Part shown: positions 44,580 through 54,730 of the stretch, piece after piece
Layout of the letters: every line of letters begins with the position of its first letter
Position numbering within the stretch: position 1 is the first letter of the stretch
NCBI GenBank assembly: GCA_035506215.1
Contig: DATJPW010000199.1
Coordinates: 1-64,000 of the forward strand
DNA: 64,000 nt
DNA from: DATJPW01 sp035506215
GTDB lineage: Bacteria > Desulfobacterota > Desulfomonilia > Desulfomonilales > Desulfomonilaceae
Direction of reading: 5' to 3'
Made by a program: the position numbers and the translations under genes
The notes under the pieces: generated by a model
Seen by the model: only the letters and a program-made list of their open reading frames with translations
What the model was told of the DNA's origin: nothing
Databases searched by the model: none

Positions 44580-46628
44580 ATGATTTCTATCATCATGTAC
44601 GGCAGAAACGACTGCTACGGATATAATCTTCACAAGCGGGCTTCCATTAGCCTCAATTGTATTTCAGAGATGTTGACGGATACAGACGATGAAATCATAT
44701 TCGTAGACTGCAATACTCCAAACGACATGCCGACCTTCCCTGAAGCGATCGCTGATACGCTGATACCGAAAACGAGATCGGTTTTACGAGTCCTTAGGCT
44801 ACGGCCTGAGGTTTTCGCCAAAAACTCAAAATCGTCCCCGCTTCTTGTAAATGAGCCCCTTTCCAGAAATGTCGGCCTTCGTCGTTCCAATAAGGCGAAC
44901 AAATGGATTCTCTCTACCAATCCGGATATGGTTTTCATTACACGGCCTCCGTGGAATTCCCTCTCAGAGGTAGCCGGGGATCTACCTGCCGGCTATTATG
45001 GCACGTGCAGGATCGACCTACCCGAAAGTCTATGGGAGTCCATGGAGAGGTCAGAACCCTCTCGCAACTTGAGCATGCTGGCCCGTTGGGGACAGCGCCT
45101 GCACCTGAACGAAGTGGTGTATTCGCGCAATACCAACATCTTCGATGGTCCCGGAGACTTCCAGCTCATGCCGCGTGAGCAGCTTTTTTCAATCAATGGC
45201 TTCGATGAGAGAATGGTCCTGGGTTGGCACGTGGATTCAAACATCTGCATTCGGATGCATCTCCTGTTTGGTGAAACTAATTCACTCCTTGACCGTGTCC
45301 TCGGTTACCACTGCTGCCATACTCGGACGGCCACTTTTCTGCACACGAATTCTGTTCGAACCATGAATGATACGCAGTTCTTCGTCGAGCGAGTGACGGA
45401 GCCCGCGGCACAGGGACAAGACCTATGGGGCCTGGCGAATACAGAAATAGAGGAAATCTCCCTGGCCTCAAACCACAATCGCTCATTGTGGCAGATCCTT
45501 GAAGACGTTTTGCCCGGGATGTCCGATCCGTATTTGGCAAGTTGCTACACTCTCGCTTCCTACGATAGTCTTGATTACGACACTGAGCACCTTCTTCCGC
45601 ACTTGATCAACTATTTGACTACGACGCCTGCCACCTGGAACATTGCATACTATGGAGCCAATTTGCGGTTACTACGACTATTGGCCGATTTTCTCAGTAT
45701 GTGGGGATTCGGCGGCAAGATACTTGTTCAGGAGGATCTGCTGATTCCCGAAGAGGGCTCCGATCAAAACTTGCCGGCCTTATGTGCCCTGGTGACCCAG
45801 GAGGAATGCTCAGAGGACGGCGACATTTTGGTATTTGATTCGGGCATAGACCATTTTCGAAAAGACTTGAACAGGAACTCTCAGGCTGAATGCGTGGGTC
45901 GTGGACGGGCGAAAGCATGGACTGAGAAACTGCGTGATTCTTTTGTCTCTTGTGCCATACGAGAAAGCAATCGGATAAACGAATATCCTCCGAGGAAATT
46001 CGTTCTTATAGGTGCGGTGAACTCGTGGTTCGAGGGCCTGACCTCTCTCTGTATCGACCATACTCTCACCCCTTATTGCTCCCACATCCGGCACGGTTTC
46101 ATTAAGCCGAAATTGGACGCCAAATTCATATCCAGGCAAAAAAACAATTTTGCCTGGACCGGTTGGACATTTGAAGATGCACTGCAGTTTGCGAAAAAGC
46201 ACTTTCGAGCGGATGTCGCGGGTCTTGTTCCCGACCTATATAAGTACCGGGACCTTCCGTTGAAGCAGCCTTGTTACCCTTACGAGGATATCTCCGAATG
46301 GGACGACAACATAAGATTCGCAATCATTTTCAAGAGCGACTTGGCCAATCTAAAACCCTGGTTGGTCAAGCGGATCAAGCAGGAAATGAGGCCGGTGTAT
46401 ACCAACGACGCATTCGTATGCTTCTCCAGTGATCCTGAACTTGAATATCTTGGTAGACGGATTCCAGAGCATATTTTCTGGTGGTGGATGAATGCGCACC
46501 CTGTCTGGAGAAGAATCAGGAGTCACGTGTCGTCGGTCCTTGCCCGACATCCGCGATCGTGGTGGGCTCGACCGGCTCGCTTGGTTGTGAACTCGATGCG
46601 AAGAATACATCGAAAGTCACCAGCTTAA
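44580..46628 (+). CDS. GT-A glycosyltransferase-like large protein
   Basis: 682 residues from ATG 44580 (GGAGG ten bases ahead). N-terminal GT2-like part: IIMYGRNDCYGYN, DEIIFVDCNTPND, SRNVGLRRSNKANKWILSTNPDM, and INGFDERMVLGWHVDSNICIRMH, similar to GT-A acceptor sites. The remaining half (about 310-682) includes NIAYYGANLRLLRLLADFL, which looks Rossmann-like. It ends in a Trp/Arg-rich amphipathic tail (WRRIRSHVSSVLARHPRSWW). Function of the C-terminal half unknown; presumably polysaccharide assembly. Confidence 0.75.
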   Translation: MISIIMYGRNDCYGYNLHKRASISLNCISEMLTDTDDEIIFVDCNTPNDMPTFPEAIADTLIPKTRSVLRVLRLRPEVFAKNSKSSPLLVNEPLSRNVGLRRSNKANKWILSTNPDMVFITRPPWNSLSEVAGDLPAGYYGTCRIDLPESLWESMERSEPSRNLSMLARWGQRLHLNEVVYSRNTNIFDGPGDFQLMPREQLFSINGFDERMVLGWHVDSNICIRMHLLFGETNSLLDRVLGYHCCHTRTATFLHTNSVRTMNDTQFFVERVTEPAAQGQDLWGLANTEIEEISLASNHNRSLWQILEDVLPGMSDPYLASCYTLASYDSLDYDTEHLLPHLINYLTTTPATWNIAYYGANLRLLRLLADFLSMWGFGGKILVQEDLLIPEEGSDQNLPALCALVTQEECSEDGDILVFDSGIDHFRKDLNRNSQAECVGRGRAKAWTEKLRDSFVSCAIRESNRINEYPPRKFVLIGAVNSWFEGLTSLCIDHTLTPYCSHIRHGFIKPKLDAKFISRQKNNFAWTGWTFEDALQFAKKHFRADVAGLVPDLYKYRDLPLKQPCYPYEDISEWDDNIRFAIIFKSDLANLKPWLVKRIKQEMRPVYTNDAFVCFSSDPELEYLGRRIPEHIFWWWMNAHPVWRRIRSHVSSVLARHPRSWWARPARLVVNSMRRIHRKSPA

Positions 46629-46659
46629 GAACGAAAATGGTTGGCAAAGGAGGAATGGT

Positions 46660-47625
46660 TTGAAAAGAGCGTTGGTGTGTGGTGCCGGTGGATTCATAGG
46701 TTCTCATCTTGTGAAAAGACTAAAAGCAGAAAGACTGTGGGTGCGCGGGGTGGATCTAAAGTATCCTGAGTTCGCAGGGACTGAAGCTGATGATTTCGTC
46801 ATCGGCGACCTGCGTGATCCCTATCTGTGCAGACATGTAGTCGACACCCGATTCGATGAAGTTTTCCAGCTTGCTGCAGACATGGGGGGCGCAGGGTTTG
46901 TTTTCACAGGTGAAAACGACGCGGATATCATGCACAACTCTGGAATGATCAACCTCAACATGCTTGACGCCTGCCACAAAAGAAATGTGAAGCGGATTTT
47001 TTACTCCTCGTCTGCGTGCATATATCCGAACTACAACCAACTTGATCCGGACAACCCAAACTGCGCAGAGGATAGTGCTTATCCGGCGGATCCTGACAGC
47101 GAATACGGCTGGGAAAAGTTGTTCAGCGAGAGACTATACTTGTCATTTCATAGGAATAAAGGGATGCAGGTCCGCATAGCACGGTTCCACAACATATTCG
47201 GGCCGGAAGGGACCTGGTGTGGAGGCCGAGAAAAGGCGCCGGCGGCACTGTGCAGAAAGGTGGCCGAGGCGACACCGAGCGCTGAAATAGAGATTTGGGG
47301 TGACGGGGAGCAAACCCGATCGTTTCTCTACATCGACGAGTGTCTCGAAGGAATATTGCGACTCACTCGATCAGACTGGACGGGGCCGGTAAATATAGGT
47401 TCAGATGAGATGGTCACGATAAATGAACTCGCAGCAATGATAATGAGAATAGCCGGCAAGGACCTCGTGAAGAGACACATCCCCGGCCCATTGGGTGTGC
47501 GCGGACGTAATTCCCACAATGCGCTGATTGAACAAAAACTTGGTTGGAAGCCTTCTCAACCTTTGGAGGCAGGACTCAGGGCCACATATCAATGGATCAG
47601 CAGCCAGATCGAGGCAACACGTTGA
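46660..47625 (+). CDS. GDP-mannose 3,5-epimerase-like enzyme
   Basis: 321 residues. Extended SDR with GAGGFIGSHLVKRL, QLAADMGGAGFVFTG, YSSSACIYPNYNQL, YGWEKLFSERL, RFHNIFGPEGTWCGGREKAPAA, WGDGEQTRSFLYIDEC and IPGPLGVRGRNS. These match plant-type GDP-D-mannose 3',5'-epimerase almost block by block. That enzyme makes GDP-L-galactose/L-gulose. The TTG start is set by AAGGAGG six bases before it. A bacterial use in surface polysaccharide is more likely than ascorbate synthesis. Confidence 0.88.
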   Translation: MKRALVCGAGGFIGSHLVKRLKAERLWVRGVDLKYPEFAGTEADDFVIGDLRDPYLCRHVVDTRFDEVFQLAADMGGAGFVFTGENDADIMHNSGMINLNMLDACHKRNVKRIFYSSSACIYPNYNQLDPDNPNCAEDSAYPADPDSEYGWEKLFSERLYLSFHRNKGMQVRIARFHNIFGPEGTWCGGREKAPAALCRKVAEATPSAEIEIWGDGEQTRSFLYIDECLEGILRLTRSDWTGPVNIGSDEMVTINELAAMIMRIAGKDLVKRHIPGPLGVRGRNSHNALIEQKLGWKPSQPLEAGLRATYQWISSQIEATR

Positions 47626-47718
47626 CGCGAAGTCTTGAACAAATGCTTTTGAAGACTTCTCTTTTTTAAACGTGCAGGATCCCGAAACGGCCATGAGACG
47701 AAGCCGGAACCGAAAGGG

Positions 47719-49110
47719 ATGAGTCATATGTCTAGAACTACTGATGTGTCTATCATTGGGCTGGGAAAGCTGGGCGCCAGCATGGCTGCCGGTATGGCCA
47801 GTCGCGGCTTCAACGTGATCGGCGTTGATGTATCCGAAAAGGCAGTTGAGGCGGTTAACGCCGGTCATGAGCCGGTGCAGGAAACGAACCTTGAGGAAAC
47901 TATACAGGCCAATCGAGAGCGAATTCGTGCCACTAGAAGCCACTCGGATGCAGTGCTTGAATCCGACGTCAGTTTTGTGATCGTTCCCACGCCGAGCGAT
48001 GATAGGGGCTCCTTTTCCCTCCAGTACGCCTCTTTTGCGTTCAAAGCAATTGGTCAGGCGCTCAGGGAAAAGAACAGCTACCACGTTGTCGTCCTTACGA
48101 GTACGGTCCTACCTGGCTCCACACGGTATGGATTGCTTCCCATTTTGGAGCGGGAATCCGGCAAGAAGTGCGGCCCTGATTTCGGCCTATGCTACAGCCC
48201 CGAGTTTATTGCACTGGGCACGGTGATTCGTGATTTTCTCAATCCCGACTTCTACCTAATAGGCGAATTTGACAAACGTTCCGGGGATATTCTTGAAGCC
48301 GTTGACCATCAGGTCTGCACGAAGCCTAACCCGATCTGCCGAAGAATGAGTATCGAGAATGCCGAGATAGCCAAGATTGCACTAAACAGTTATGTGACGA
48401 TGAAGATCTCCTATGCGAACATTCTTGCCGACCTGTGCGAGCGTGTCCCAGGTGGTGACGTGGATGTGGTAACCGACGCTATTGGAACGGACTCGCGCAT
48501 CGGAAGGAAATACCTGAGCGGCGGCCTTGGTTTTGCCGGCCCGTGTTTCCCGCGTGACAACGTCGCACTCAGTTACTTTGCCCGGTATGCCGGGGCCTCA
48601 TGCGAACTGCTCGAATGCAACCATAGTTTTAACCGCAGTCTCTCCGGACGATATGTGGAAAAACTCAAGCCGATCATGAAGAAGGGGGCCACAGTAGCCG
48701 TCCTCGGGCTGTCCTACAAACCTCTGTCACACATAATCGAAGAGTCACCGGGGGTCTATTTGTGCCAAGCCCTTTCGGACGCCGGCTACCGCGTGATCGG
48801 TTACGATCCTTTGGCTGTGCCTTCAGCGGCAACGGTGCTGAAGTACCACGCTCTTGTAACTGATTCGCTCCACGAATGTCTCCAAGACGCGGATGTGGTG
48901 CTTGTCACGACCCAGGACGATCAGTTCAAGGCGCTCACCTCAGCAGATGTGCTGGGGAACAAGAAACGCGTGCAGGTGGTGGATTTCTGGCGGTGTCTGA
49001 GCCCAGAAATAGCAACACATCCGCAAATTGAATACGTGCCCGTGGGCAGATGCCTGGATGACAATAAATGGAGCGATCATCTCCGGCGACTCTGGGAGAG
49101 TGGAGAATGA
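47719..49110 (+). CDS. UDP-glucose/GDP-mannose dehydrogenase family enzyme
   Basis: 463 residues. NAD-binding GLGKLGASMAAGMASRGFNVIGVDV, PTPSDDRGSFSL, SPEFIALGTVIRDFL, and the catalytic GPCFPRDN (Cys). C-terminal VLGLSYKPLSHIIEESPG. These enzymes make uronic acids from UDP-Glc, UDP-GlcNAc, UDP-ManNAc or GDP-Man. Sequence does not settle which. The ATG at 47728 is an alternative with better spacing to AAAGGG. Confidence 0.9.
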   Translation: MSHMSRTTDVSIIGLGKLGASMAAGMASRGFNVIGVDVSEKAVEAVNAGHEPVQETNLEETIQANRERIRATRSHSDAVLESDVSFVIVPTPSDDRGSFSLQYASFAFKAIGQALREKNSYHVVVLTSTVLPGSTRYGLLPILERESGKKCGPDFGLCYSPEFIALGTVIRDFLNPDFYLIGEFDKRSGDILEAVDHQVCTKPNPICRRMSIENAEIAKIALNSYVTMKISYANILADLCERVPGGDVDVVTDAIGTDSRIGRKYLSGGLGFAGPCFPRDNVALSYFARYAGASCELLECNHSFNRSLSGRYVEKLKPIMKKGATVAVLGLSYKPLSHIIEESPGVYLCQALSDAGYRVIGYDPLAVPSAATVLKYHALVTDSLHECLQDADVVLVTTQDDQFKALTSADVLGNKKRVQVVDFWRCLSPEIATHPQIEYVPVGRCLDDNKWSDHLRRLWESGE

Positions 49111-49343
49111 AGGCAACAAGAATCGTGAAAATCGTGAGACCTGGATTGATCTCGGCCCATTCCGGACATCCGGCGTGAAGTCTCCACAGGTATCTCTTGA
49201 GACTCTTACGCAACAAACCTCCCACATGAGTCCGGTGAACCGGCGCTTCGGAGCTGAATATAAGGAGAGATTGTCTCGGGTATCTCCAGAATTCGGAGAA
49301 CTGCCCAATCGATAGAGGTTGTCATGGAAAGGAGGCTTTGGAC

Positions 49344-50150
49344 GTGCCCGAAGATGCAGCACAGTCCGCGAGCGCTTGCATTGAGGACGTGAAGAAGTTT
49401 TGGAACAGTCGGCCGTGCAATGTCCGGCATTCACGCGCTCCTATAGGAACTCTGGAATACTTTGACGAAGTCGAAGCCCGAAAATTCATGGTGGAACCCC
49501 ACATTCTTGAATTTTCCGAGTTTGAGGCATGGCGAGGAAAGAATGTGCTTGAGATAGGGTGCGGAATAGGGACCGCAGCGATACGCTTTGCACGCGCGGG
49601 CGCACACTATAGCGGGATCGAATTGTCTGACGAAAGCCTCAATTTAACCGCGAAGCGTTTTGACGTTTACGGGCTGAAGGGAAACTTGTATTGCGGAAGC
49701 GCTGAGGACCTGTCTTTGGTCGTGCCAGTAGAGGAATACGATCTGGTCTACTCTTTCGGGGTTATCCACCACTCACCCCATCCGGAACGGATCGTATCAG
49801 AAGTAAAAAAATACATGGGGCGGCAGTCGGAATTTCGTTTGATGATCTATGCCAAGAACTCCTGGAAAAACATAATGATTGAGTCGGGCTTGGATCAACC
49901 TGAAGCGCAATCGGGATGCCCGATCGCTTTCACGTACACGGACAGCGAGGCCCGAGATCTGCTGAGGGACTATGAAATTCTTGATTTGAAACAGGATCAC
50001 ATTTTTCCGTACGTTATCGAAAAGTACGTGAAATACGAATACGAGCTTCAACCATGGTTCAAGACGATGCCTGCAAACATGTTTCGAGCTCTTGAGAAAG
50101 CTTTGGGCTGGCATATGCTTATCCGCTGCAAACTCAGGCAGAGTCCCTAA
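49344..50150 (+). CDS. SAM-dependent methyltransferase
   Basis: 268 residues. Class I Rossmann core: VLEIGCGIGTAAIRFARAG (motif I), GIELSDESL, YDLVYSFGVIHHSPHPERIV. Typical of small-molecule/sugar methyltransferases. GTG 49344 is chosen because AAGGAGG is eight bases upstream; a TTG at 49338 is too close. In the polysaccharide region, so probably modifies a sugar or lipid carrier. Confidence 0.82.
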   Translation: MPEDAAQSASACIEDVKKFWNSRPCNVRHSRAPIGTLEYFDEVEARKFMVEPHILEFSEFEAWRGKNVLEIGCGIGTAAIRFARAGAHYSGIELSDESLNLTAKRFDVYGLKGNLYCGSAEDLSLVVPVEEYDLVYSFGVIHHSPHPERIVSEVKKYMGRQSEFRLMIYAKNSWKNIMIESGLDQPEAQSGCPIAFTYTDSEARDLLRDYEILDLKQDHIFPYVIEKYVKYEYELQPWFKTMPANMFRALEKALGWHMLIRCKLRQSP

Positions 50151-50301
50151 GCCCTTCAGTTTAAAATCTCGAAAACCACGGGTGTTTCTACGGGCAGATT
50201 TGGCTCGATCAATGGCGGCCTTGCGCAGCAGTTGGATACGTGATAATCAGTAGCCTTGAATAGGAAAAAGTGGCCTGCATATCCGCGACTGGAGAGTTCG
50301 A

Positions 50302-51423
50302 ATGATCCCTGTTTGCGAACCGGTAATGAATGGAAAAGAGATTGAATATGTAAACGATTGCCTGCGGACCAATTGGATTTCCTCTTCGGGCAAGTACATT
50401 TCCATGTTTGAAGAAGCCTTTAGTAGCTATTGCGGCGTGCCCTACGGAGTGGCATGCAGTAGCGGCACAACCGCGATTCACTTGGCGCTCGTCGCAATGG
50501 GGATCGGACCTGGAGACGAGGTTATCATCCCTGATTTCACGCTCGTCGTTTCAGCGAACATGGTCATTCTGGCCGGAGCAAAGCCAGTACTTGTGGATGT
50601 GGACGCGAGGACCTGGTGCATAGATCCTGAACTCATAGAAGCTGCTATAACACCTAGGACCAAGGCCATCATGGCAGTCCACATGTATGGACACCCGTGC
50701 GACATGAACGCCATTCAGCAAATCGCGAAGCGGAGAGGTCTGTACATAATCGAGGACTGCGCCGAGGCACACGGGGCCGAAGTCAACAGTCGCAAGGTGG
50801 GCAGTCTTGGAGACGCCGCATGCTTCAGTTTTTATGGGAACAAGATCCTGACTACTGGAGAAGGTGGCATGGTGGTGTGCCGGGACGAGGAACTCGCTCG
50901 TAGGATGCGCCTGATACGAAATCAGGCGTTCATCGAACCCCGATTTGTTCATGCGACTATGGGCTTCAACTACCGACTCACTAATATGCAGGCTGCTATC
51001 GGCTTGGCCCAAACCGAGATGGTGGAAGAAAAGGTGGAACGCAAAAGATGGATTGGCCAAACTTATAACGAGCTTCTGGCAAATCAGAGTGATCTGACTC
51101 TCCCGGTCGAGGAGCCTTGGGCCAAAAACGTTTATTGGATGTACGGTGTGCTCGTCAGAGACAGCTTTGGCGTCACCAAGGACAATCTCATGATGATGCT
51201 TCGGAACCAGGGCATCGAAACACGCTCTTTCTTCTGCCCCATGTCGATGCAGCCCGTATACCAAGGTTCGGACCCGAGATTTCCTGATATGTCAGTCTCT
51301 TCACCGATTTCTGTGGAGCTATGGAAGCGAGGATTATATCTTCCTTCAGGTCTGGGTCTGACGAGGCCCCAACTGGTGGAGATAACTGAAAAACTCCTAG
51401 CATGCAAATCCAAGCGTGACTGA
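50302..51423 (+). CDS. DegT/DnrJ/EryC1 sugar aminotransferase
   Basis: 373 residues. PLP-dependent: ACSSGTTAIHLAL, PDFTLVVSANMV, EDCAEAHGAE, and SFYGNKILTTGEGGMVV with the Schiff-base lysine. Resembles GDP-perosamine synthases (transamination of GDP-4-keto-6-deoxymannose). This would fit the Gmd-like gene upstream (inference). Other 4-keto- or 3-keto-sugar substrates cannot be excluded. Confidence 0.88.
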   Translation: MIPVCEPVMNGKEIEYVNDCLRTNWISSSGKYISMFEEAFSSYCGVPYGVACSSGTTAIHLALVAMGIGPGDEVIIPDFTLVVSANMVILAGAKPVLVDVDARTWCIDPELIEAAITPRTKAIMAVHMYGHPCDMNAIQQIAKRRGLYIIEDCAEAHGAEVNSRKVGSLGDAACFSFYGNKILTTGEGGMVVCRDEELARRMRLIRNQAFIEPRFVHATMGFNYRLTNMQAAIGLAQTEMVEEKVERKRWIGQTYNELLANQSDLTLPVEEPWAKNVYWMYGVLVRDSFGVTKDNLMMMLRNQGIETRSFFCPMSMQPVYQGSDPRFPDMSVSSPISVELWKRGLYLPSGLGLTRPQLVEITEKLLACKSKRD

Positions 51424-51475
51424 CCGCCCGACAGTAACTGGTGTACGACGTGGTACGGCAGCACGTGGAATCAGC

Positions 51476-52864
51476 CTAAATTTGTCTGAGTTCGGCCAAG
51501 CGACGCTTCATAAGGGCGCCGACCGCTTCGGGCGACAATTGGTCCCGAATGTCGTTCATGGCCTGACCGCCGATACGATCTGTCAGATCCGGAGAATTCA
51601 CGACAAGCCTCATTAGTTCAGAAGCATGAGTCAGGTCCGGCTCCGCCCAGTGCCAGCCATTCTTGTATGGAATATCAGGATTATCCTCACAAATCTCAAC
51701 AACTTGATAATTCACCGGCAGTGAATTGTGCTCGTTCATGAAATCCATATTGCCCGACCATCCTGTTGCAATAACGGGTTTTCCCATGAACATGGCTTCC
51801 GCTATAGGAAGCCCGAAGCCCTCCGCACGGTGGAGCGAGACGAGGCAATTGCAGGAAGCAATCAGCGCATTCAGCACTGGTCGGTCAAGATAGTCCAAAA
51901 ATGGAATTATAGAGTCGTCACGATCAAGGTGCTCCTGAATTATTTTCATTATATCAGGCCTATGAGACGCATTGCTTATCTTAACCACAAGATACACGTC
52001 CGAACGCGAACCAAAAGCCATCTTATATGCTTCCAGCACGCCTAGAGGGTTTTTCCGTTCCGCGCAGCTATAGAAATCAGCTACAGTGACGAAAATGAAT
52101 CCAGTTTCAGGTAGCCCCAGTCTCTTGCGATCATATCCTGAGGGAACTTCCGGCGCGACGCTTATGGGAATCCGTGTGACTGGAATGCTGGTCGTGCTTT
52201 GGATTGCCTGACAGCAAAACTCGGTCGGCGTCCAAATCTCGTTGAACGAGTCGAAAAGCGGCTTCCATTCCGCAGGAATTTCAGTGACCTCCCAAATCCA
52301 GCACCCAATGTTGTAGCCGCTGTCGAAGTGCGGGGCGAGTTCGTCGATATTAGCGTAAATCTGAAGCGGGTTAAAGTGAAAGAGGCTGACGTCAAACAGG
52401 GAATCACTCTCGCTTTCCAAGCCAATGTTATCATTCGTTCTGGCAAACTCCCGCACGTTGCATTGGATCAGGTTGATTCCGATCATTGCACTGCGGGCCG
52501 CTCGTATTGAAGACCGAGTCCATTCGCCCAGGCCTGATTCCGCATTGAAAGATCCTACGATATTGAGTCCTCTTGCGGACGGACGGATCTCGACTCTTGG
52601 CGGTAAGTGGATGGCGACATCGCGGTGCACGGAAAGCCTTATCATGGTCGTGACTTTACGTCCCGCGAGATACTTAAGCACATTTCTCCCCAGACGGAGG
52701 ATCCGTCTGATAATGCGGACGAACAGGCGAGCGGCACTGTTGGTCGGTTCGTTGGTGGCCGATCGGGAAGGATCAAGATATGCTTCAAGCGAATTCACAA
52801 AACGAAAAATTCGCGCAACGGCTGATCCGACCATGACATTTTTCCTGAAAACAGCAGACTTCAT
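51476..52864 (-). CDS. GT4-family glycosyltransferase
   Basis: 462 residues. The N-terminal 75 residues are basic (RIIRRILRLGRNVLKYLAG) and may touch the membrane. GT-B core from about 95: NIVGSFNAESGLGEWTRSS (acceptor side), CWIWEVTEIPAEW, and CLVSLHRAEGFGLPIAEAMFMGKPVIA (nucleotide-sugar site). It is convergent with the aminotransferase gene. Specificity not known. Confidence 0.86.
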   Translation of the reverse strand: MKSAVFRKNVMVGSAVARIFRFVNSLEAYLDPSRSATNEPTNSAARLFVRIIRRILRLGRNVLKYLAGRKVTTMIRLSVHRDVAIHLPPRVEIRPSARGLNIVGSFNAESGLGEWTRSSIRAARSAMIGINLIQCNVREFARTNDNIGLESESDSLFDVSLFHFNPLQIYANIDELAPHFDSGYNIGCWIWEVTEIPAEWKPLFDSFNEIWTPTEFCCQAIQSTTSIPVTRIPISVAPEVPSGYDRKRLGLPETGFIFVTVADFYSCAERKNPLGVLEAYKMAFGSRSDVYLVVKISNASHRPDIMKIIQEHLDRDDSIIPFLDYLDRPVLNALIASCNCLVSLHRAEGFGLPIAEAMFMGKPVIATGWSGNMDFMNEHNSLPVNYQVVEICEDNPDIPYKNGWHWAEPDLTHASELMRLVVNSPDLTDRIGGQAMNDIRDQLSPEAVGALMKRRLAELRQI

Positions 52865-53387
52865 GATTGAAATAACAGGAGATTTACCAAACCTGCTGCA
52901 AAACTGCCTACCTGTTTGACTATACCGTGGGATTGAATCTCAGGCAATAGCTTTGACAAGCTACGCTATCGTGGTCCTTTGAGCGCATCCGTAGTAGCCG
53001 TCATCGCAAAAAGGGCGTTTCTTATTGGGGTGTTGTCCGATGGATCAAGCCGGCACACGCTCCAAGGTTCTCCGCTCGCAGTATTAATGCACTGCTAATG
53101 CGTTGAGCAGTTCCTCCGATCCATAGAATTAAGTATGCTGTCCCCAGAACTTGAGTCATCATCCCCCAAGTGCCGATTCACTAAAATAGTGTTTGCGCGA
53201 CGGGAGGATGGGGAGTTATGTTCGTCAAAGGAAGCAGACGGCCCTTTCCACCAAAAGGACGACGCTGTCCCTTTGTGGTCGAAACGATAAGTCCTACTCA
53301 GAATTCGGTTAAGATGGATCGGACCGTCGAGTCTAGAGAACGTAACCATACCACAGCATCTAATGCCGACCGTTAGGTTAAGTTGAT
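52865..53387. other. Intergenic region, no gene recognised
   Basis: 523 bases between divergent genes. It presumably holds their promoters. A TTGACA at about 52952 has no well-placed partner. Short ORFs in the gap lack ribosome sites. Confidence 0.4.
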
Positions 53388-53672
53388 ATGGCAGCCAAGA
53401 AAAGGAAATATTTGGCCAGTCTGATACCGCTCATAATATGCGTTGGATTATCTCTAATTCTTTCGCTGAAAGAACCAAAGAATTTTCCCGATCCATCTTA
53501 CCCTTATAAGACCAAAGAATATCTTGATTACTTGTCCCAGGGGTGGGTGCTTATCGGGATTATTCTATCCGTTGTTTTTTTCTGCGTTATTCTCATTGAA
53601 GACGTATTTCGCTATCTTGAAAGGATTGGCGAAGAAAAAAGGATTTCCAAGGAGATACGGCTAAGAAAATAG
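53388..53672 (+). CDS. Small two-helix membrane protein
   Basis: 94 residues: LASLIPLIICVGLSLILSL and WVLIGIILSVVFFCVILIEDVF are two transmembrane helices, with lysine-rich ends. No family recognised. The ribosome site is weak. Local base composition is more AT-rich than the neighbouring genes. Confidence 0.55.
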   Translation: MAAKKRKYLASLIPLIICVGLSLILSLKEPKNFPDPSYPYKTKEYLDYLSQGWVLIGIILSVVFFCVILIEDVFRYLERIGEEKRISKEIRLRK

Positions 53673-54115
53673 TGAAAATCCCCTATTGCCTCTGGTCAGC
53701 CTGACGAATTCGAGGGACACCATACCTAATTTGGTTTGCGATCTGCGAATAAAATGAGGTGACAGATTCTGCAAGAACAGGGAAGCAGCAACCTTCCCAG
53801 CTTCCCTGTGATTTCATGCGGTTAAGTGGCAGGAGCGACGAAACTCGAATTCAGAACCTCCGGCGTGACAGGCATTGGTCAAGCCTAATGATGCCGAGGG
53901 TTGAGCCAAACCACGGGGAATTTTCCGGTCGGTGCCAAGGAAAAGCTTCCAGGGCGGACCCCGGTGGAGACTCTTGTGGACGGAAGAAAGCTTATACCGC
54001 CTTCCGAAACCTATTCGCTTTCACTTCTAGAAGAAAATCCCCTCTATCCCCCCCTTATTAAAGGGGAATGGGGGGGATTTTGAACGCGAAATGGTGTAAG
54101 AGTATCAGCCGCCGC
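53673..54115. other. Intergenic region downstream of the bam operon
   Basis: 443 bases, no supported gene. Contains a hairpin CAGGGAAG...CTTCCCTG (53778-53808) and the G-tract inverted repeat at 54034-54082. The two gene ends converge here. Confidence 0.5.
54034..54082. repeat. G/C-tract inverted repeat, possible bam terminator
   Basis: AAAATCCCC ... CCCCTT and AAGGGG ... GGGGATTTT pair around an AT loop. Such AAATCCCC/GGGGATTT hairpins are common as dispersed repeats. On the minus strand it lies 34 bases after the bamI stop and is followed by TTTTC, so it may end the operon transcript. Confidence 0.5.
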
Positions 54116-54730
54116 TTATTTCGCCGCCTCGCGTTTAAAGGAGAGTGCGGGAGATGTGAGCGCCTCGGTCAAGACGTAAGCGGCCTGGAGCGCTTCTGTA
54201 GGGCAAAGCTCAAAACATTCTTTGCAGTTCCAGCACTCCTTGGAAGCTAGCTCCGGGACAAAGCTGATCTCTTTTCTGATTCCTCTGTCGACAAATCCGA
54301 TTGCGTTCTTCTTCTTGACCTCAGCGCAGTATCTTACGCATAGACCGCAATGGATGCAAAAAGAGGGCTCTTTTTCAAAACGGTTTCTGTCTGCTCCATA
54401 CTCTTTAGCCAGATCCTGCAATATGAAGGAATCGGGAGCATGAGCCATTTGGAGCTCCAAGATCATTTTGCGAATTCTATCTACCTGCTCAGATCTGGTC
54501 CTTACGATTATATCTTTCTCCACAGGGTAGACGCAGGAAACAACCAGTCTTGTCCAGCCGCGGCTTTCTACTTCTACTATGCAAAGCCGGCAAGCCCCGA
54601 ACGGTTCTAATTTCTCGTGGTAGCAAAGTGTGGGGATCGATATTCCCGCACTTTGTGCCGCCTCCAGGACAGTCATCCCTTTCGCCGCTTTCACTTCTTT
54701 TCCATCAATCTGTAAGACGATTTCACTCAT
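54116..54730 (-). CDS. bamI: BamI-like electron-transfer subunit of class II benzoyl-CoA reductase
   Basis: 204 residues. NuoG N-terminal-like: [2Fe-2S] domain (CYHEKLEPFGACRLCIVEV, SCVYPV) followed by two [4Fe-4S] motifs (CIHCGLCVRYC; CWNCKECFELCP). In the class II reductase it works with BamG and BamH as an NADH/ferredoxin-linked module. Start overlaps the bamH stop by 4 bases (ATGA). Last gene of the operon. Confidence 0.88.
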   Translation of the reverse strand: MSEIVLQIDGKEVKAAKGMTVLEAAQSAGISIPTLCYHEKLEPFGACRLCIVEVESRGWTRLVVSCVYPVEKDIIVRTRSEQVDRIRKMILELQMAHAPDSFILQDLAKEYGADRNRFEKEPSFCIHCGLCVRYCAEVKKKNAIGFVDRGIRKEISFVPELASKECWNCKECFELCPTEALQAAYVLTEALTSPALSFKREAAK

